Part shown: piece after piece, positions 11,691 to 24,006 of the stretch
Numbering within the stretch: position 1 is the stretch's first letter
Layout of the letters: every line of letters begins with the position of its first letter
Source: Elmis aenea
Taxonomy: Eukaryota; Arthropoda; Insecta; Coleoptera; Elmidae
Reading direction: 5' to 3'
Length of the DNA: 64,000 nt
Assembly: GCA_947652605.1 (NCBI GenBank)
Contig: OX393579.1
Location: forward strand, 38,632,970-38,696,969
Position numbers and translations under genes: made by a program
The notes under the pieces: generated by a model
What the model was told of the DNA's origin: nothing
The model's input: the letters and a program-made list of their open reading frames with translations, nothing else
Databases searched by the model: none

Positions 11691-12379
11691 AGGATTATAC
11701 GGCTCAATGAATCAGCGTACCTGTCCTTGGTAATTAATAATACACCTCGGTGAAGGTATGAAACACATATGTAATAATAGCAGTGTGGAAATACCATTGG
11801 TACGGACGACACACATAAGCAGACATTGATAATGCTATATGGATCAACTAAATATTACGAATTATTAGATAAAATATACTTAGAACAATAAGGACTCAAA
11901 GGTTCAACATTTCAGCAAGTAATTAACGGTAGAAAAACTTATTTCTGTAAATGTTTCTATTACGTTAAATTTTTGTGCCAACGCTAGAAGTTGAAAATAA
12001 ATACCGGTTTTACCGGCAATTTTCTATCTGACAGACATTTACTAAATAAATTCTCTAAATTGCAGCTTGCTTGAAATAATATCCCCTAATTGATAATGTT
12101 CTCACAATTTTTTCGTGCATAATACAATGCTTATGTATCTGCAACCCATTAATTTTTATCTTTACGTGTATTCAATTCTAACAAATACTTTTTAACAAAG
12201 TAAATTTACCTCAATACTTTGTCGAATATTTATGAAGACATTGTTTCTCTAAATATATGACGACCCACAGGAGGATTCTACAAGCATTTCGTCTTTCTCA
12301 GTGAAGTTTGTAGACGACAGTAAAAAAAAAGTACGTCTTATTATTTATGTAGGTACCCAGTTTTTTCCCTTAGTTTTTA
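11691..12379. other. Unassigned AT-rich DNA
   Basis: No gene, RNA or paired terminal repeat recognised. Confidence 0.4.
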
Positions 12380-13158
12380 TACAGCGTGGCCCATTTTAAA
12401 GCGGATCACCCCTATAAAAAGTTTATATATGGTCCGATTTTCATGAAATTTTTTAAAGCGATAAAGCATCAAAAACTGTACTTTGGCACCCGATTTAAAA
12501 ATTCAGTTTACACTCACAAAGCCTACTATGATGTCAAAATTGGCAAAATCTGTTTAGCGATTTTTTTATTTAAAATCTGACTACACCACTGGATTCACGA
12601 TGCCCTCAAATGGGTTTGTACCAAATTTCATGAAAAAATAATTATTATTTTTCTTAGTATTTTTGTATCTTTTCTTGTATATTTAATTGTTCACCAATCG
12701 AAAGTTCAATAAAAGTTGCGATTTTAATACTGAAACGAATAAATTGTTGCTAATTTAAGAGAACTTAAGTCAAATAAAGTTTTTTCTTCAATTTTTGTTT
12801 TTTACATACCACAGCACACTGCGTTTTCAATATCGATATTAATGTAATCACAAATATTGAATTCATAATTAATCTCTTAATTTAAAAAAAAAAATCATGA
12901 AATTCGGTACAAACCCATTTGAGGGCATCCTGAATCCAGTGGTGTATTCAGATTTTAAGTAAAAAAATCACCAAACAGATTTTGCCAATTTTGATATCAA
13001 AAAAAATTATAGTAGGCTTTGTGAATGTAAACTGAATTTTTAAATAGAATGTCAAAATACAGTTTTTGACGCTTTATCGTTTAAAAAAGAAACATTAAAA
13101 TCGGACCTTAAATAAACTTCTTATAGGGGTGATCCGCTTTGAAATGGGTCACACTGTA
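12380..13158. mobile_element. Foldback MITE, family with GCGGATCACC arms
   Basis: Left end TACAGCGTGGCCCATTTTAA, right end the inverse, TGGGTCACACTGTA. The arms run about 300 bp each, with landmarks AAAGCGGATCACCCCTATA, ACTGTACTTTGGCA and CCATTTGAGGGCATC present in both orientations. A single arm of the same family is at 49336-49660. Non-coding. Confidence 0.88.
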
Positions 13159-14397
13159 CAGGGTGGTCCTAATTCGATGGGATCGCATGGGTATCTCGGT
13201 TAATATTCAAGATAGGGAAACGGTTAAATTACCAAAAGTGTGCAGTTTCTTAGGACAAACTTAGAACCGTTTACAAAAATATTCTATCATTTCCGGTTTT
13301 CGAGTTATTGAATAAAAAGTGTTTTTTTGTCATATTAATAATGTGTCATATCTCGATTATTGTTTTAAGTATCGAAAATATATAATAATAATATGGAGAT
13401 TATTTTTAGATATTTTTATGTTTAATTTGATTATACTAAAAAAAAAATTTTACGCTCGCCGTTTAAAAGTTATGACACAAACTTACCTTTTTTTAAATAG
13501 GAACGATAGTTGGCTATGACCTATTTAAATTTCTTATTTTTATCTCATTCCAAATATGTAAGGGTCAATGTATTTATTTTTAATAATACGCAAGTTATGA
13601 AGGTTTTTTAGTTTTTTTTATCTAAGAAAATCATAGTAGGCTGTGAAAACAAAAAAACAAACAAGGTGTAAAACCTTATAAAACTCATGTGGTACAAGTT
13701 ACCAAGGTTTTCTAATTTGTTGTTGAGATAAACATTGTAAATATTTGAACATAAGATAACAACAACATAGTCCGAATCAGCAGTACCTAATGTAGTATCT
13801 TGCTGTTTATCTTATGTTCAAAAATGTTTAATGTTTATCTCATCAACAAATTTAAAAACCTTGGCAACTTGTACCACATGAGTTTTATAAGGTTTTACAC
13901 CTTGTTTTTTTTTGTTGTCACAGCCTACTACGATTTTCTTAGAAAAAAAAACTAAAGAACCTTCATAACTTGCGTATTTTTAAAAATAAATACATCAACC
14001 CTTACATATTTGGAATGAGAAAAAAATAAGGAATTTAAATACGTCATAGCCAACTATCGTTTCCATTTAAAAAAAGGTAAGTTTGTGTCATAACTTTTAA
14101 ACAGCGAGCGTTTTTTTTTTTTTTTAGTATAATCAAATTAAGCATAAAAATATCTAAAAATAATCTCTATAAATATTTTCGATATTTAAAACAATAACCG
14201 AGATATGACACATTATTAATATGACAAAAAAACACTTTTTATTCAATAACTCGAAAACCGGAAATGATAAAATATTTTTAAAAACGGTTCTGAGTTTGTC
14301 CTAAGAAACTGCACACTTTTGGTAATTTAACCGTTTCTCTATTTTAAGTATTAACCATAGTACCCATGCAATCCCATCGAATTTGGACCACCCTGTA
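13157..14397. mobile_element. Foldback MITE, family with GGTGGTCC ends
   Basis: Left end TACAGGGTGGTCCTAATTCG, right end the inverse, GAATTTGGACCACCCTGTA. The arms are about 550 bp and nearly meet at about 13750. Landmarks are TTAAATTACCAAAAGTGTGC and ATCATTTCCGGTTTT in both orientations. Related copies: 42069-42698 and 53684-54311. Its left TA (13157-13158) is also the right TA of the MITE at 12380-13158. Confidence 0.9.
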
Positions 14398-15000
14398 TAT
14401 GACTTTTTATGTTAAATACATTTCCATACATTGCATTCATTCAAGTTATTTGTTTTGAGAAGAGATTTTATACAACTATATACGAGGCATCATTTTAACG
14501 CAAGGCCCTGTTTGTAATTACAGATAATTAGGATAAAAGAGCATGTTATAAAGGATATTTAGTGACTTGAAGTAACTCACTATTCACCTGTCTACCAATT
14601 TTAGTTGTATGGTTGTTTAATAGCGTTTATGAATAGGTAAATTATGATGAGTACAACAACAAATACAGTACAAAAATATGATTTGTAAATATAATAGTGC
14701 AGTGAATAAAATCAATTTGGCAATAGTGTCGATTTTCAAAAGAAATGCGATACAACATCCATTATGAAGAGTGCAGTGATCCACCAACCTTGTTGACAGA
14801 CGATATAGACACAACAATTCGCAGGAATCATAGGTTTACGATTTCAAAGGTAACTATTGAATTTTCATGCTCAGTGATTTATGAAATTAAAACAAAAAAG
14901 GTACATTATGAAAACCGTGTGCTCGATAGGTGTCAAAAATGCTTACAGATGTAAATAATAAAAACCCATGAAATTAGTTAAACAACTTTTGCCTTATAAT
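14398..15000. other. Unassigned DNA
   Basis: No supported gene. Bases 14993-15000 (CTTATAAT) are the left target duplication of the next element. Confidence 0.4.
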
Positions 15001-15570
15001 CAGGGGTTTGGAGCAGTCCAATTTTTTAGTTGCTCCGCTCCGCTCCGCTCCGGCATCAAGATGCCTGCTCACGCTCCGCTCCCGCTCCGCTCCGCGCTCC
15101 GAATATTAATAAAATCATTTTTTTATTTAAAAATTTGTTTTTAAAAACAAGGCTAAAATTTTATGAGATATGTGCAAATGGACCAAAAATTACAATATTT
15201 GACCCTAAGAAACAAGTGAAGTTAAATAAATGAACCAATTATTGATCTTCAAAAGTTAAAAAAAAAAGTTCTTTAAAATTTTTCAAAATTCAAATACAAA
15301 ATAATGAAAATTAATATTCAGAAAAGTTACATTATAATAATTTTGCCTCCAAAAAAATCAAATTTAGTTTATTTATAATTTTATTAAATACTATACCCAT
15401 GAGAAAAAAAAATAAAAAAAATTTTTAAAAAAATAATTGTAGTTTATAATAGTGAAGTGGAGCAGTGGAGCAATCAAAATTATTTGCTCCGGGCTCCGCT
15501 CCCGCTCCGGGCAAAAACCCATTGCTCCACTGCTCCGCGCTCCAGCTCCGCGCTCCGCTCCAAACCCCTG
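15001..15570. mobile_element. hAT-type MITE with CTCCG arrays and 8-bp target duplication
   Basis: Ends CAGGGGTTTGGAGC at 15001 and GCTCCAAACCCCTG ending at 15570. A perfect 8-bp duplication CTTATAAT flanks it (14993-15000 and 15571-15578). Both ends carry arrays built from GCTCCG (15032-15101 and about 15485-15560), with an AT-rich core. The CAGGG terminus and 8-bp duplication are hAT hallmarks. Peptides predicted across the arrays are low-complexity artefacts. Confidence 0.93.
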
Positions 15571-15585
15571 CTTATAATAATACAA

Positions 15586-15764
15586 ATCAGTGGCATAGCC
15601 AGATGTGGATGGGTTCGTGTGCAAGCAAAAGTAATGGGCCCTTTGGGTAAATTTTTCGGCTAGCGGTAGATGCGAAAAACAAGTTGTTTGTATCCTATGG
15701 GCCCCCTTTGCTCGTGTGCCCGAGTCCATCACACCCTCTCCACCTCTGATTGTTACGCCACTGA
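15586..15764. mobile_element. Small terminal-inverted-repeat MITE
   Basis: Left CAGTGGCATAGCCAG, right TGTTACGCCACTG. Both resemble the CAGTGGCGTAAC ends of common non-autonomous elements. Flanking target duplication is not convincing. It lies 15 bp from the hAT-type element on its left. Confidence 0.6.
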
Positions 15765-16976
15765 TAAAATATGAATTTTAGTGGCACGTTGTGACCGAAG
15801 ATGATACACAAATTTCTTACACAAAATTTGAGTAGCAGCAAAATTCGATGTAATGGCGACTAATTAGTTTAACGCACTAAAGGTACAGTTTGATATTACT
15901 GGTATAAAAAAAGATGTTGGCAACGTACACAAAATGCTTGGAAGTCAATAGTGACTACGTCACAAAATAAGTTTATGAGTGTACATTTTGCCTATAATAA
16001 ATCATTTTTATCTGCCATTATCTTATATTGATTGCTGACCGGCCCTTCTTCAAAAACCGAACATCGTAGAAACAAAATACTTGCGCATGAAAGTTTTTAT
16101 TTTCTTGTATCATACAGTAAAAACTTTTAAATCTTAGATTGTTTGTCAATAGTAACTTAGCCCTTTTTAATATAAAAAATTATTATATTTCATTTCTAAT
16201 TGCAGATTCGTGATTTCCATGTAAAAATTCAGACACAACAATCCAATAACTGGTACCTTACAAAAGGAACAACACGTATTTTCAGATTCTTTTGTTTAGC
16301 GGAGGTAAACATGTGATTCGAATTTATTTTTAAGGCTTCCGCGTCCAGTTTGCAAAATGGTTGTATTGTATCTTAAATAAATAATATGGCTACAGATAAA
16401 ATTTTATTTATATCAAAACATTATTTAGAAGCAATAGTAGTACATTAAAAAGTAAAAACTATCAAACCAGTCAACCCCAAAGATGTCCTTTACAAAAGAC
16501 GACGAAACGTCGGTTATAAAAAATATTTCAATACGGTTCAAACCTGAAAAACAACTCTACAAATTGTGATCCTAATACCTATGATCCAGTGGTTGGATCT
16601 ACCATGAATATTTTAGGTCCAATACCACAAGAGTCGTCCATTTGTACCAAGTATTTCCCTTTCAAAAAAGAAAACAAGTGTTTTTTTATCCGCTTCATGT
16701 ATTAGATTGGATTAAGAAAGTTTTGACCACTTTTTCACACAGCTTCTTGACTAAGGCAAAGATACTAACCAAGTAGTTTTTTACGGTATTGTTAAAAAGT
16801 TGTCAAATGATAATTGTTTGACCAATAAACGTCACACAGATTGCAACATACAGTTATCGCTGTCATGAATCTCTAGCATTATTTTGGCTAAATCTTGCCA
16901 CTTTCTTTATACTAAAGCAAACCTTAAAATTTTCGCACCTAAAACACAATTAAATTCAAAAAGATATGATTCTGAC
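15765..16976. other. Unassigned DNA with a possible Penelope-type tail
   Basis: Around 16490-16560, GACGACGAAACGTCGG followed by CGGTTCAAACC resembles a motif pair also seen at 54125-54185. Apart from this no gene or element was recognised. Confidence 0.35.
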
Positions 16977-18332
16977 CAGGGATGGAAAACGTAACGTTTC
17001 GTTAAAAGTTATTTTGTATCGTTATTCTCTATAAATTAAATTTTTATATGGCGATCTTTTTATTTTCTGAAGATATAATATTTTGTTTGTATTTTAGAAA
17101 TTAAAATGAAAATAAAATATCTCAACCTCAACGTAATTTTGTAGGTACTATTTTTTAAATTTACATTTACAGATCCCAAAAATAATTTCAGAGTTACAAA
17201 TAAAAATTGTTTTTATACAGCATGTTTCTTAAATAATGTGAAAAAATTCGGGAGGTGATACTTAATCGAAAATTAAGAGGGGTCTTTCATTTTTTTTTTT
17301 TCTTTAGGGTCTCCTTTCGGAGTTACACCCCACTAAAGGAGATCGGTAAAATTGGGTTTTTATTTTATTTCCCAAATTTGGATAAATGTGGGAGATTTAT
17401 ACTTATAAAAAGGTTTCCCATAGTAATATTTTTAATCATCTCCCACCTTCACAGGGGGCTGAAAAGTGCGACCCCTGTTGGTTTTTTTATCAGGACTTTT
17501 TGGTGGGTTGAAATCTAGCAATTTTAAATTTTCTTTAAAAACTTGATTTATTTAGAAGTTTTTTTTATTCTTTAACTGTTCTCGTTAAACCTACAGTTTT
17601 TGAGTAAAAAATTATATGAATTAATATGAACCATCAAATATTCCAATATAAAACGATATTGGATAGAAGTGACGGGTGTAACTCATTTTGACGCTTACGC
17701 GGCGACAACGCTAAAACGCCCGTCAATTCTACCCAATATGAACATAAACATCATATTCACTCATTTAATTTTTTACTCAAAACTGTAAGATTTACGAGAA
17801 AAACTAAAGAATAAAAAAAGGTTCTAAATAAATCACACTAACAAAAAATTTTTTTTGCAAAATTTCAACACCAAAAAGTTCTGATTAAAAAACCAACAGG
17901 GGTCGCACTTTTCAGCCCCCTATGAAGGTGGAAGAAGATTGAAAATAATACTATGGGAAACCTTTTAATAAGTATAAAACATCTACCAAATATCATTCTC
18001 CTACATTTATCTAAATTTGAGAAATAAAATAAAAACCTAATTTTATCGCTCCCCTTTAGGGGGGTGTAACTCCGAAAGGAGACGTCTAAGAAAAAATTGT
18101 TATATAAAAGACCCCACTTTATTTTCAATAAGGAATCACCTTCCGATTTTTTTCGCATTATTAAAGAAACACCCTATATATCATAATTTATGTAACGTTA
18201 TATAACGTTATATAACGTTATATAACATAACAATTCATTTTTTTAAAATTATTTATAACGTTACGTAACGAAAACAAATAATAAATAACGTTATACAATA
18301 ACGTAACGATTTAAAACGTTATTCCATCCCTG
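16977..18332. mobile_element. hAT-type element with AACGTTAT subterminal repeats
   Basis: Ends CAGGGATGGAAAACGTAACG and AACGTTATTCCATCCCTG. A perfect 8-bp duplication ATTCTGAC lies at 16969-16976 and 18333-18340. The right subterminal region has tandem GTTATATAAC words (18196-18232) and several AACGTTA words. No transposase is left. Most of the interior is a separate foldback MITE at 17216-18177. Confidence 0.92.
17216..18177. mobile_element. Foldback MITE nested in the hAT-type element
   Basis: Begins TACAGCATGTTTCTT and ends GAAACACCCTATA, a decayed TACAGGGTG-type end. The arms share CCTTTCGGAGTTACACCCC and CAGGGGTCGCACTTTTCAG in inverse orientation, about 400 bp per arm. Two predicted peptides (17255-17518 plus, 17865-18158 minus) are the same arm read in both orientations, hence their mutual similarity; they are not genes. 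Confidence 0.87.
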
Positions 18333-18872
18333 ATTCTGACAAACATCCCAGTACTTGGTTTCATAGAAAAATATTTGGGTGTAGGTAATCAGAAGTAAAC
18401 TAAATGTCCTAAAACACCAAATATTTAAAACAAAGTATATTCGAAAATAACAATATATCAGCAGATGTGCAAAATCTTATGCGCAGTATGTAGTACTGAA
18501 TTCGGGCAATACTGCACAATTACAAAAAAAAAACTAATAACTTAAAGAAAATTTTTGTACAGGGTTAGGAGAAAGTCCCAGAACGATCGATTATCTAAGT
18601 ATAATGTTCAAACTTTTTTATTAAATAAAATTTTGCTTGATCAAACACAAGGAATTTATAATTGATACTTTCATTTTTTTTTACAATCCCGGTTTAGCAA
18701 AAAATTGACCCCAACTTAATTTTTCTTTAATGGAACACCCCTGCTTATTTTTACATTTTCGGTTGCAAAAAAAAAACTAGATTAAAACACATCAATAACA
18801 ATGGTTTTATTTTAAAATAAAGTTAACATAATAATTGAAAACACTAACACAAAATCAAGATACGTGTAACAA
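18333..18872. other. Unassigned DNA
   Basis: AT-rich, no supported feature beyond the target duplication at its start. Confidence 0.4.
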
Positions 18873-19071
18873 TAGTCAGCGTCAAGTGTAATGGCGAGCG
18901 GCGGAGGGGGTGTTTTCGTGCAGCAAACGCTAAAATTTGGCCACGGGCCTTAGAACCATTGGCGGATGTACAAATACAACAATACAACAAGTAAGTAGGT
19001 GTGTTTAATTCCAGTTGTGTTTGGTGTTGGTGCGCACCCCCACCGCTCGCCATTAGACTTGACGCTGACTA
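18873..19071. mobile_element. 199-bp MITE with ~35-bp inverted ends
   Basis: Left TAGTCAGCGTCAAGTGTAAT, then GGCGAGCGG. The right end is the inverse (CCGCTCGCCATTAGACTTG, then ACGCTGACTA). The junctions are consistent with a TA target. The interior is GC-richer than its surroundings. Confidence 0.82.
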
Positions 19072-22000
19072 TACTGTCAGTTTGCTGTCAACTTTTATTG
19101 TTCACAAGAGCGTTGAAAATTTTATCAAGTAACACTTCATTTTTATATATTCATTATTATATTTAAGCCAAATAAAAAAAGGTTTTTAAATAACTAAGAT
19201 AATTGACTGTTTCGGGACTTTGTCCTATCATGTGTAATTATGATGTAGGTACGATAAATATATATAAATATAAAAATTTCTTTTTCAATTTTTCGAATTT
19301 CTTCGTATTTATTTGTGTATAGAATAACATGAGATGTGTTTTTTAATCTTTTGTATTTGCATCCCCCTTTTCTATATCAATTTTTATTGTCCCCTTCTAA
19401 TCTTCTTATTCTCCCAAACACTTTACTAGTTTTTATTTTTTAATCGTTCTTGAACTGAGTATATTATTTTAAAAATGTGTATTTTGTTAGTACCATATTT
19501 TTGCTAATGTAAACTTAAAAATACATTCAAATCCAAAACACTAGCTATTCGGCTCACTATGAACCTATCGTTTGAGTGACTGCTGTCACTTTCAGTATGT
19601 ATTTTATGTTGTGTTTTTGTTGTTTTAATAAACAGTTTTGTCTTCGATTTCCAATTCTCTTCGCGCTTTTCTTTATTTATATCGCTCCCCACAGCTTAAA
19701 AATCACTGAGATAAAGTAGAACCAAGAAATAATAAAATTCTAAATTTATTTTGACCACAAAAAGTTAAAAAGGTTTATATTACTATCCTGAATTTATATA
19801 CTCACAATGTATGTAATATAGTCGAAGTTAAAATATTTTATTTACCTTTCCCCGCATTTCCTGTTCATTCATTACACATTATGTGTTTGGTATTGATCTG
19901 ATTGGTTGCTGTATAAACCTTAGACATACTGACAAAAGACAGATTTATTGACCGACATCCCCTTCTTAACTTAAGCACTGGCTAACACTGAAGAACATGC
20001 AAGCTTTTTCAGTCTATAATACGTGTAATACTTCAACTTATTGATCCAACTTACTACGAGATATTTCAGCTCAACTCCATAGACATCAAAATAATATTAA
20101 CAGTAATTATGTCTCAGCTAAAAGTTTAATAATCAGCTTTTCAGGATTAATTATGTCTCATTATAAAAGTCAATTTCGCTGCAATTTATCAATTACTGCG
20201 AAGAATTATTAGTCGAACGTAAAACTGCTATTATAAAGTAAGGCATATGTATGAGAATTTTAAATAAATTTAATTTAAAAAAACTTTTTATACAGGTATA
20301 AACGTCGATTGTTTTCTGTTTTTGCAACAATTTTCGATTAAAATAGGTTGTGGATATCAATACGACATCATTTATTAAATTTGTTTGAAAAAATAACTGA
20401 CATATATTAAAAAAAAGCAATCAGCTTTCCAATTTTATCAACGCCAAACGCCAACTATAATTTATATTTAAAAACTGTTTAAACATAGTTTAGGTTCTAA
20501 AATATGACAGGGTCGCTATTTAAAGACATTATACTTGACACAAAAATATTTTTTATCAACAGTTATTATCTCAGTGATATTCGAGATTTAAGAAAACTAC
20601 TAACTCTAGTTTTTTTGCACACATACAACATGCTATAGAATAGAGTACAGAGAGACTATAGACTAACAAAAGACTGTACTGTTGAGTAGCTTTATAAACT
20701 AAGATAATCTTATTTAAAATAACGGATTTTGTATTTTTTGCAAAAATATCAGCATTCATTTTTAATATTTTCATTACCACAATATTCCTAGAATTGTGGT
20801 CAGATAGTCATTGCAGATGGGCTAAAAAAAACAAATATACGAACCAGGGTGTATGTCCAATGACAGACTTTATAGGCGTATTCTTGATAAAGTAGTGAAT
20901 AATAAGAATAATGTTGTCTGCCTAAAACCATGTTTTATTTTCACCTAGGTTAATTATCAACAGCTTAGTTGTCTAATGTTGCATGCACAGTGCTGTAGCA
21001 ATAGCAAGGTATGGTGATAATTCCATGTAAACCTTACTAATTAACTCTTTCAAAAATTTCTAGTAGTATAAACTATAGAACATATTGAGATTAATATTTT
21101 TTACTACATAATATTGTGATTCATTATGAAGCAAAATTTTTAAGTGCACATATTTTTTCAGAACTGAAGCAAGTTTCCCCTTATAATGGAATAAGTTTAT
21201 TTTTTTAGCGAATATTTTATGATTTTAGGATTCTTGAATTTTACATGGAATAAATTAAGTATTTTTTAAAAAGGGAAGCTAAAATTGTATACTGCTTAAA
21301 AATTTCAAAACGTGAAACTTTCGAAGATTTTTAAAAATATTTTGAATTAAAAATTATAATACCAAGCAACCACTCGCATCTTGTTTTACTGTTTTTCTTT
21401 CAATAATTTTTTGTGTTGATATTTATATTCAAAAAATAATTACTCATGGAAGGGTCTGGAAGAACTCAATAAGTTTAATTCATATTGCAATTCTACGAAA
21501 CTGTTAAATGCTATAAACAAATAAGTCAAGTCGAAAATCTAACTAATAAACTGAGATGAAATGATAAAAGCTTATTAAGTAAAACAAACCTCCCGACTTC
21601 ATTAATCATTAAAACCGGTTTTCTTAATAATTTGTTATCATAATTAGTATTATTCATAAGTCATAAATGTATCCTAAACCTTATTGTAGGTATAACATTA
21701 AGCAAATTTCACCTAGTCAATTTTAAAATGGGATTTTACTATTTAATTTAGTTCTTTTTCTCGCTTTGACAATGCACAAACCGCTTTTCTGCACAAAATA
21801 AGATAAAATGCATATGCATTTAAGGAAGTTTTGAAGTCATTTATTTCGAATTGAAAACAAAATTATCCCTCAGAACTTTATCAACAACGCGAACAATGAA
21901 GCCCCAAAAGTATGTCCCTAAATTATGAGTAACATAATGACGTGACAGCTACCATAACTTATCACAGCTTACTTGCAACTTTACAACAGATTAAATCCAG

Positions 22001-22517
22001 AAGGAAAAACTTCTAAAAGCCGATACAACACGTGGAACTCAAAATAAGTGTAGTGGAAGGAACAAATCTGATTTCTAATACTCCGTGTTCGTGCTGTCTT
22101 TCCGGTACATTTGCTCTAGTCATATCATATTTATCAAACGGTTTCTCTCATCCTTTTCATTCATAAGTTGGCGAGTTGTTCTTTAATAATATACCAGACC
22201 AGTATCTATATATAGACAGTCTTATTACTTAAGACTGCTTATTGATTAAACCGATATTATTGTGTGCTAATTAAAATGCATGTGTTAACCTAAAATTATA
22301 ATACTATTTGTCTAAGTAAGCTGCCCAAATTAAATGTAACGGTCGAAAATCATGAACATTCATCTTGCAAAACAAATATGTTACATATAGTTTATTAAAA
22401 TTAATATAACCTGTAACATTTTGTCTTGAAAGACGATGGAAATTTTATAATAAAATATGTTCTTAAAATGTATTATCTATGAATCAAATATGTCATATGT
22501 TTAGCAGTACATATTTA
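19072..22517. other. 3.4 kb without recognisable genes or elements
   Basis: AT-rich, with scattered short open frames that have no motif support. The stretch 21960-22200 is less AT-rich and of higher complexity. It is simply unassigned. Confidence 0.4.
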
Positions 22518-23022
22518 TACAGGGTGACAACAGTTTACATGTGTTTTATGGGTAACTTTTTTATTATAAGAGGTATATAGTCGGTTAAATTAGCAAACCT
22601 GGTCAGAATTTAAAAAAAATTTATGTCGTTTTGATATAAGATCTAAACCCCAAACTTTTTCATAAATTGAAAAAAAAAACCAACTACAGACGAGTTTTCC
22701 AAAGGTATTTTTTTTTTAGCTACCTACGTTAGAAGCAAAACGTGAATTGATTCCTGTAGATATTTTGATGTAGAATATCTAAATAGTCATGGCACACTTT
22801 ATTTTTGAGATGTAAGCCAAACTTAACATTTTATTAATGGCAACTCTCTGTTTTAGTTTTTTCAAAGTATTGTAAAAAAAGTTGAAGCTGTAGATTAAAT
22901 AATGTCAAAAAAGCATTAAATTAGCCTGAAACTCTGCCCAAGTTTGCTATATTAACTGACTATGTAACTCTTATAATAACAAAGTTACCCATACAACACA
23001 TGTAGATTATTGTCACCCTGTA
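22518..23022. mobile_element. Foldback MITE, intact relative of the 22-4281 outer element
   Basis: Left TACAGGGTGACAACAGTTTA, right ATTATTGTCACCCTGTA. Inverse landmarks: TTATTATAAGAG, AGTCGGTTAAATTAGCAAA, and GTCGTTTTGATAT against the inverse AATGTCAAAAAAGCA. At about 505 bp it gives the expected size of the uninterrupted family. Confidence 0.88.
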
Positions 23023-24006
23023 TAAGGTGTTCTAAATTTTTGCATTAACATGGATATCTTGCTTATCTTAAAAGCTACAAAGGTCAGTTACGAAATTTAG
23101 TGCCGAATTTAAATCTAAAATAGAAATTTAATTTGTTTTTTATTATTTAAAAGATTTTTGAAAAGAAATACAAATAAAATTGGGTATTTGTTTTACCCTT
23201 TTATTTTTAGATACACTGAAAAACTAAAAAAAAAAGTCTTTACGAAACTTTTAATTTCATTTTTGCACGATATTCTAAATTGATTTTGTTATGTAATTAA
23301 AATTGCTATTGAAACAAAATCTACCAAAACTAAACATTTTATAGTATTAAGTTTACGCCTGTTGTCGATATTTTAAAAGTAATTGTACTAATAGTATGCA
23401 AACGAGGTTAGGAAGAGACCACAACAAAGTTAGCGGTAATTGTCTTGTTCATATCCAGTGCGCTTCTATTTCGATTAATTGAAAACATGGTTGAGATAAA
23501 AATGAAAAGTAATAGTTGGTCCTATATTTAAATGTGTTTTGGAAGATGTACAATTTCTTACATAGGATAGTAATTAATGAAAAGAATTGACATTTAATTG
23601 TTTTTTGTTCTTCATGGCATTGCTATCTTAAATTTCTTGGGGTTCTTTTTCAAATTTTGTGAATAATCTTGTACCAAACTTGATGATGGTTAAAAACAGA
23701 CTAAACGTTTGACACAAAATCTATATTTATCAGCCCATATAGAATTAAAAGGTGCTTATAGAAAGTGTTTTTATTTTTTAGATCAATATAACAGTCCCTA
23801 ACATACCTATATAAAATTTCGTTATATTTGCTTTTAGGACTATTAAGCTCAATACTATTTTACACACATAATTATACAGTTTTATGCAGAAAAATGTTCT
23901 GTGTCATACATATTCCAAATATAAATACTTTTACCTTAAATTAATATAATGTTTTAAGTATGCAGACCACAAAGCTGATAATGGTTTACTGACAAGTTTT
24001 TAAATA
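23023..24006. other. Unassigned AT-rich DNA
   Basis: No supported feature. Confidence 0.4.

Noticed and set aside
12386..13519. Short proteins in the 12380-14397 region
   Set aside because: They lie within palindromic MITE arms, with no motif and no matching frame in other copies.
15030..15732. Predicted A/P/R/L-rich proteins around CTCCG repeats
   Set aside because: Translations of the subterminal arrays of the hAT-type element; no conserved domain.
17255..18158. Two similar proteins on opposite strands
   Set aside because: They are the two inverted arms of one foldback MITE.
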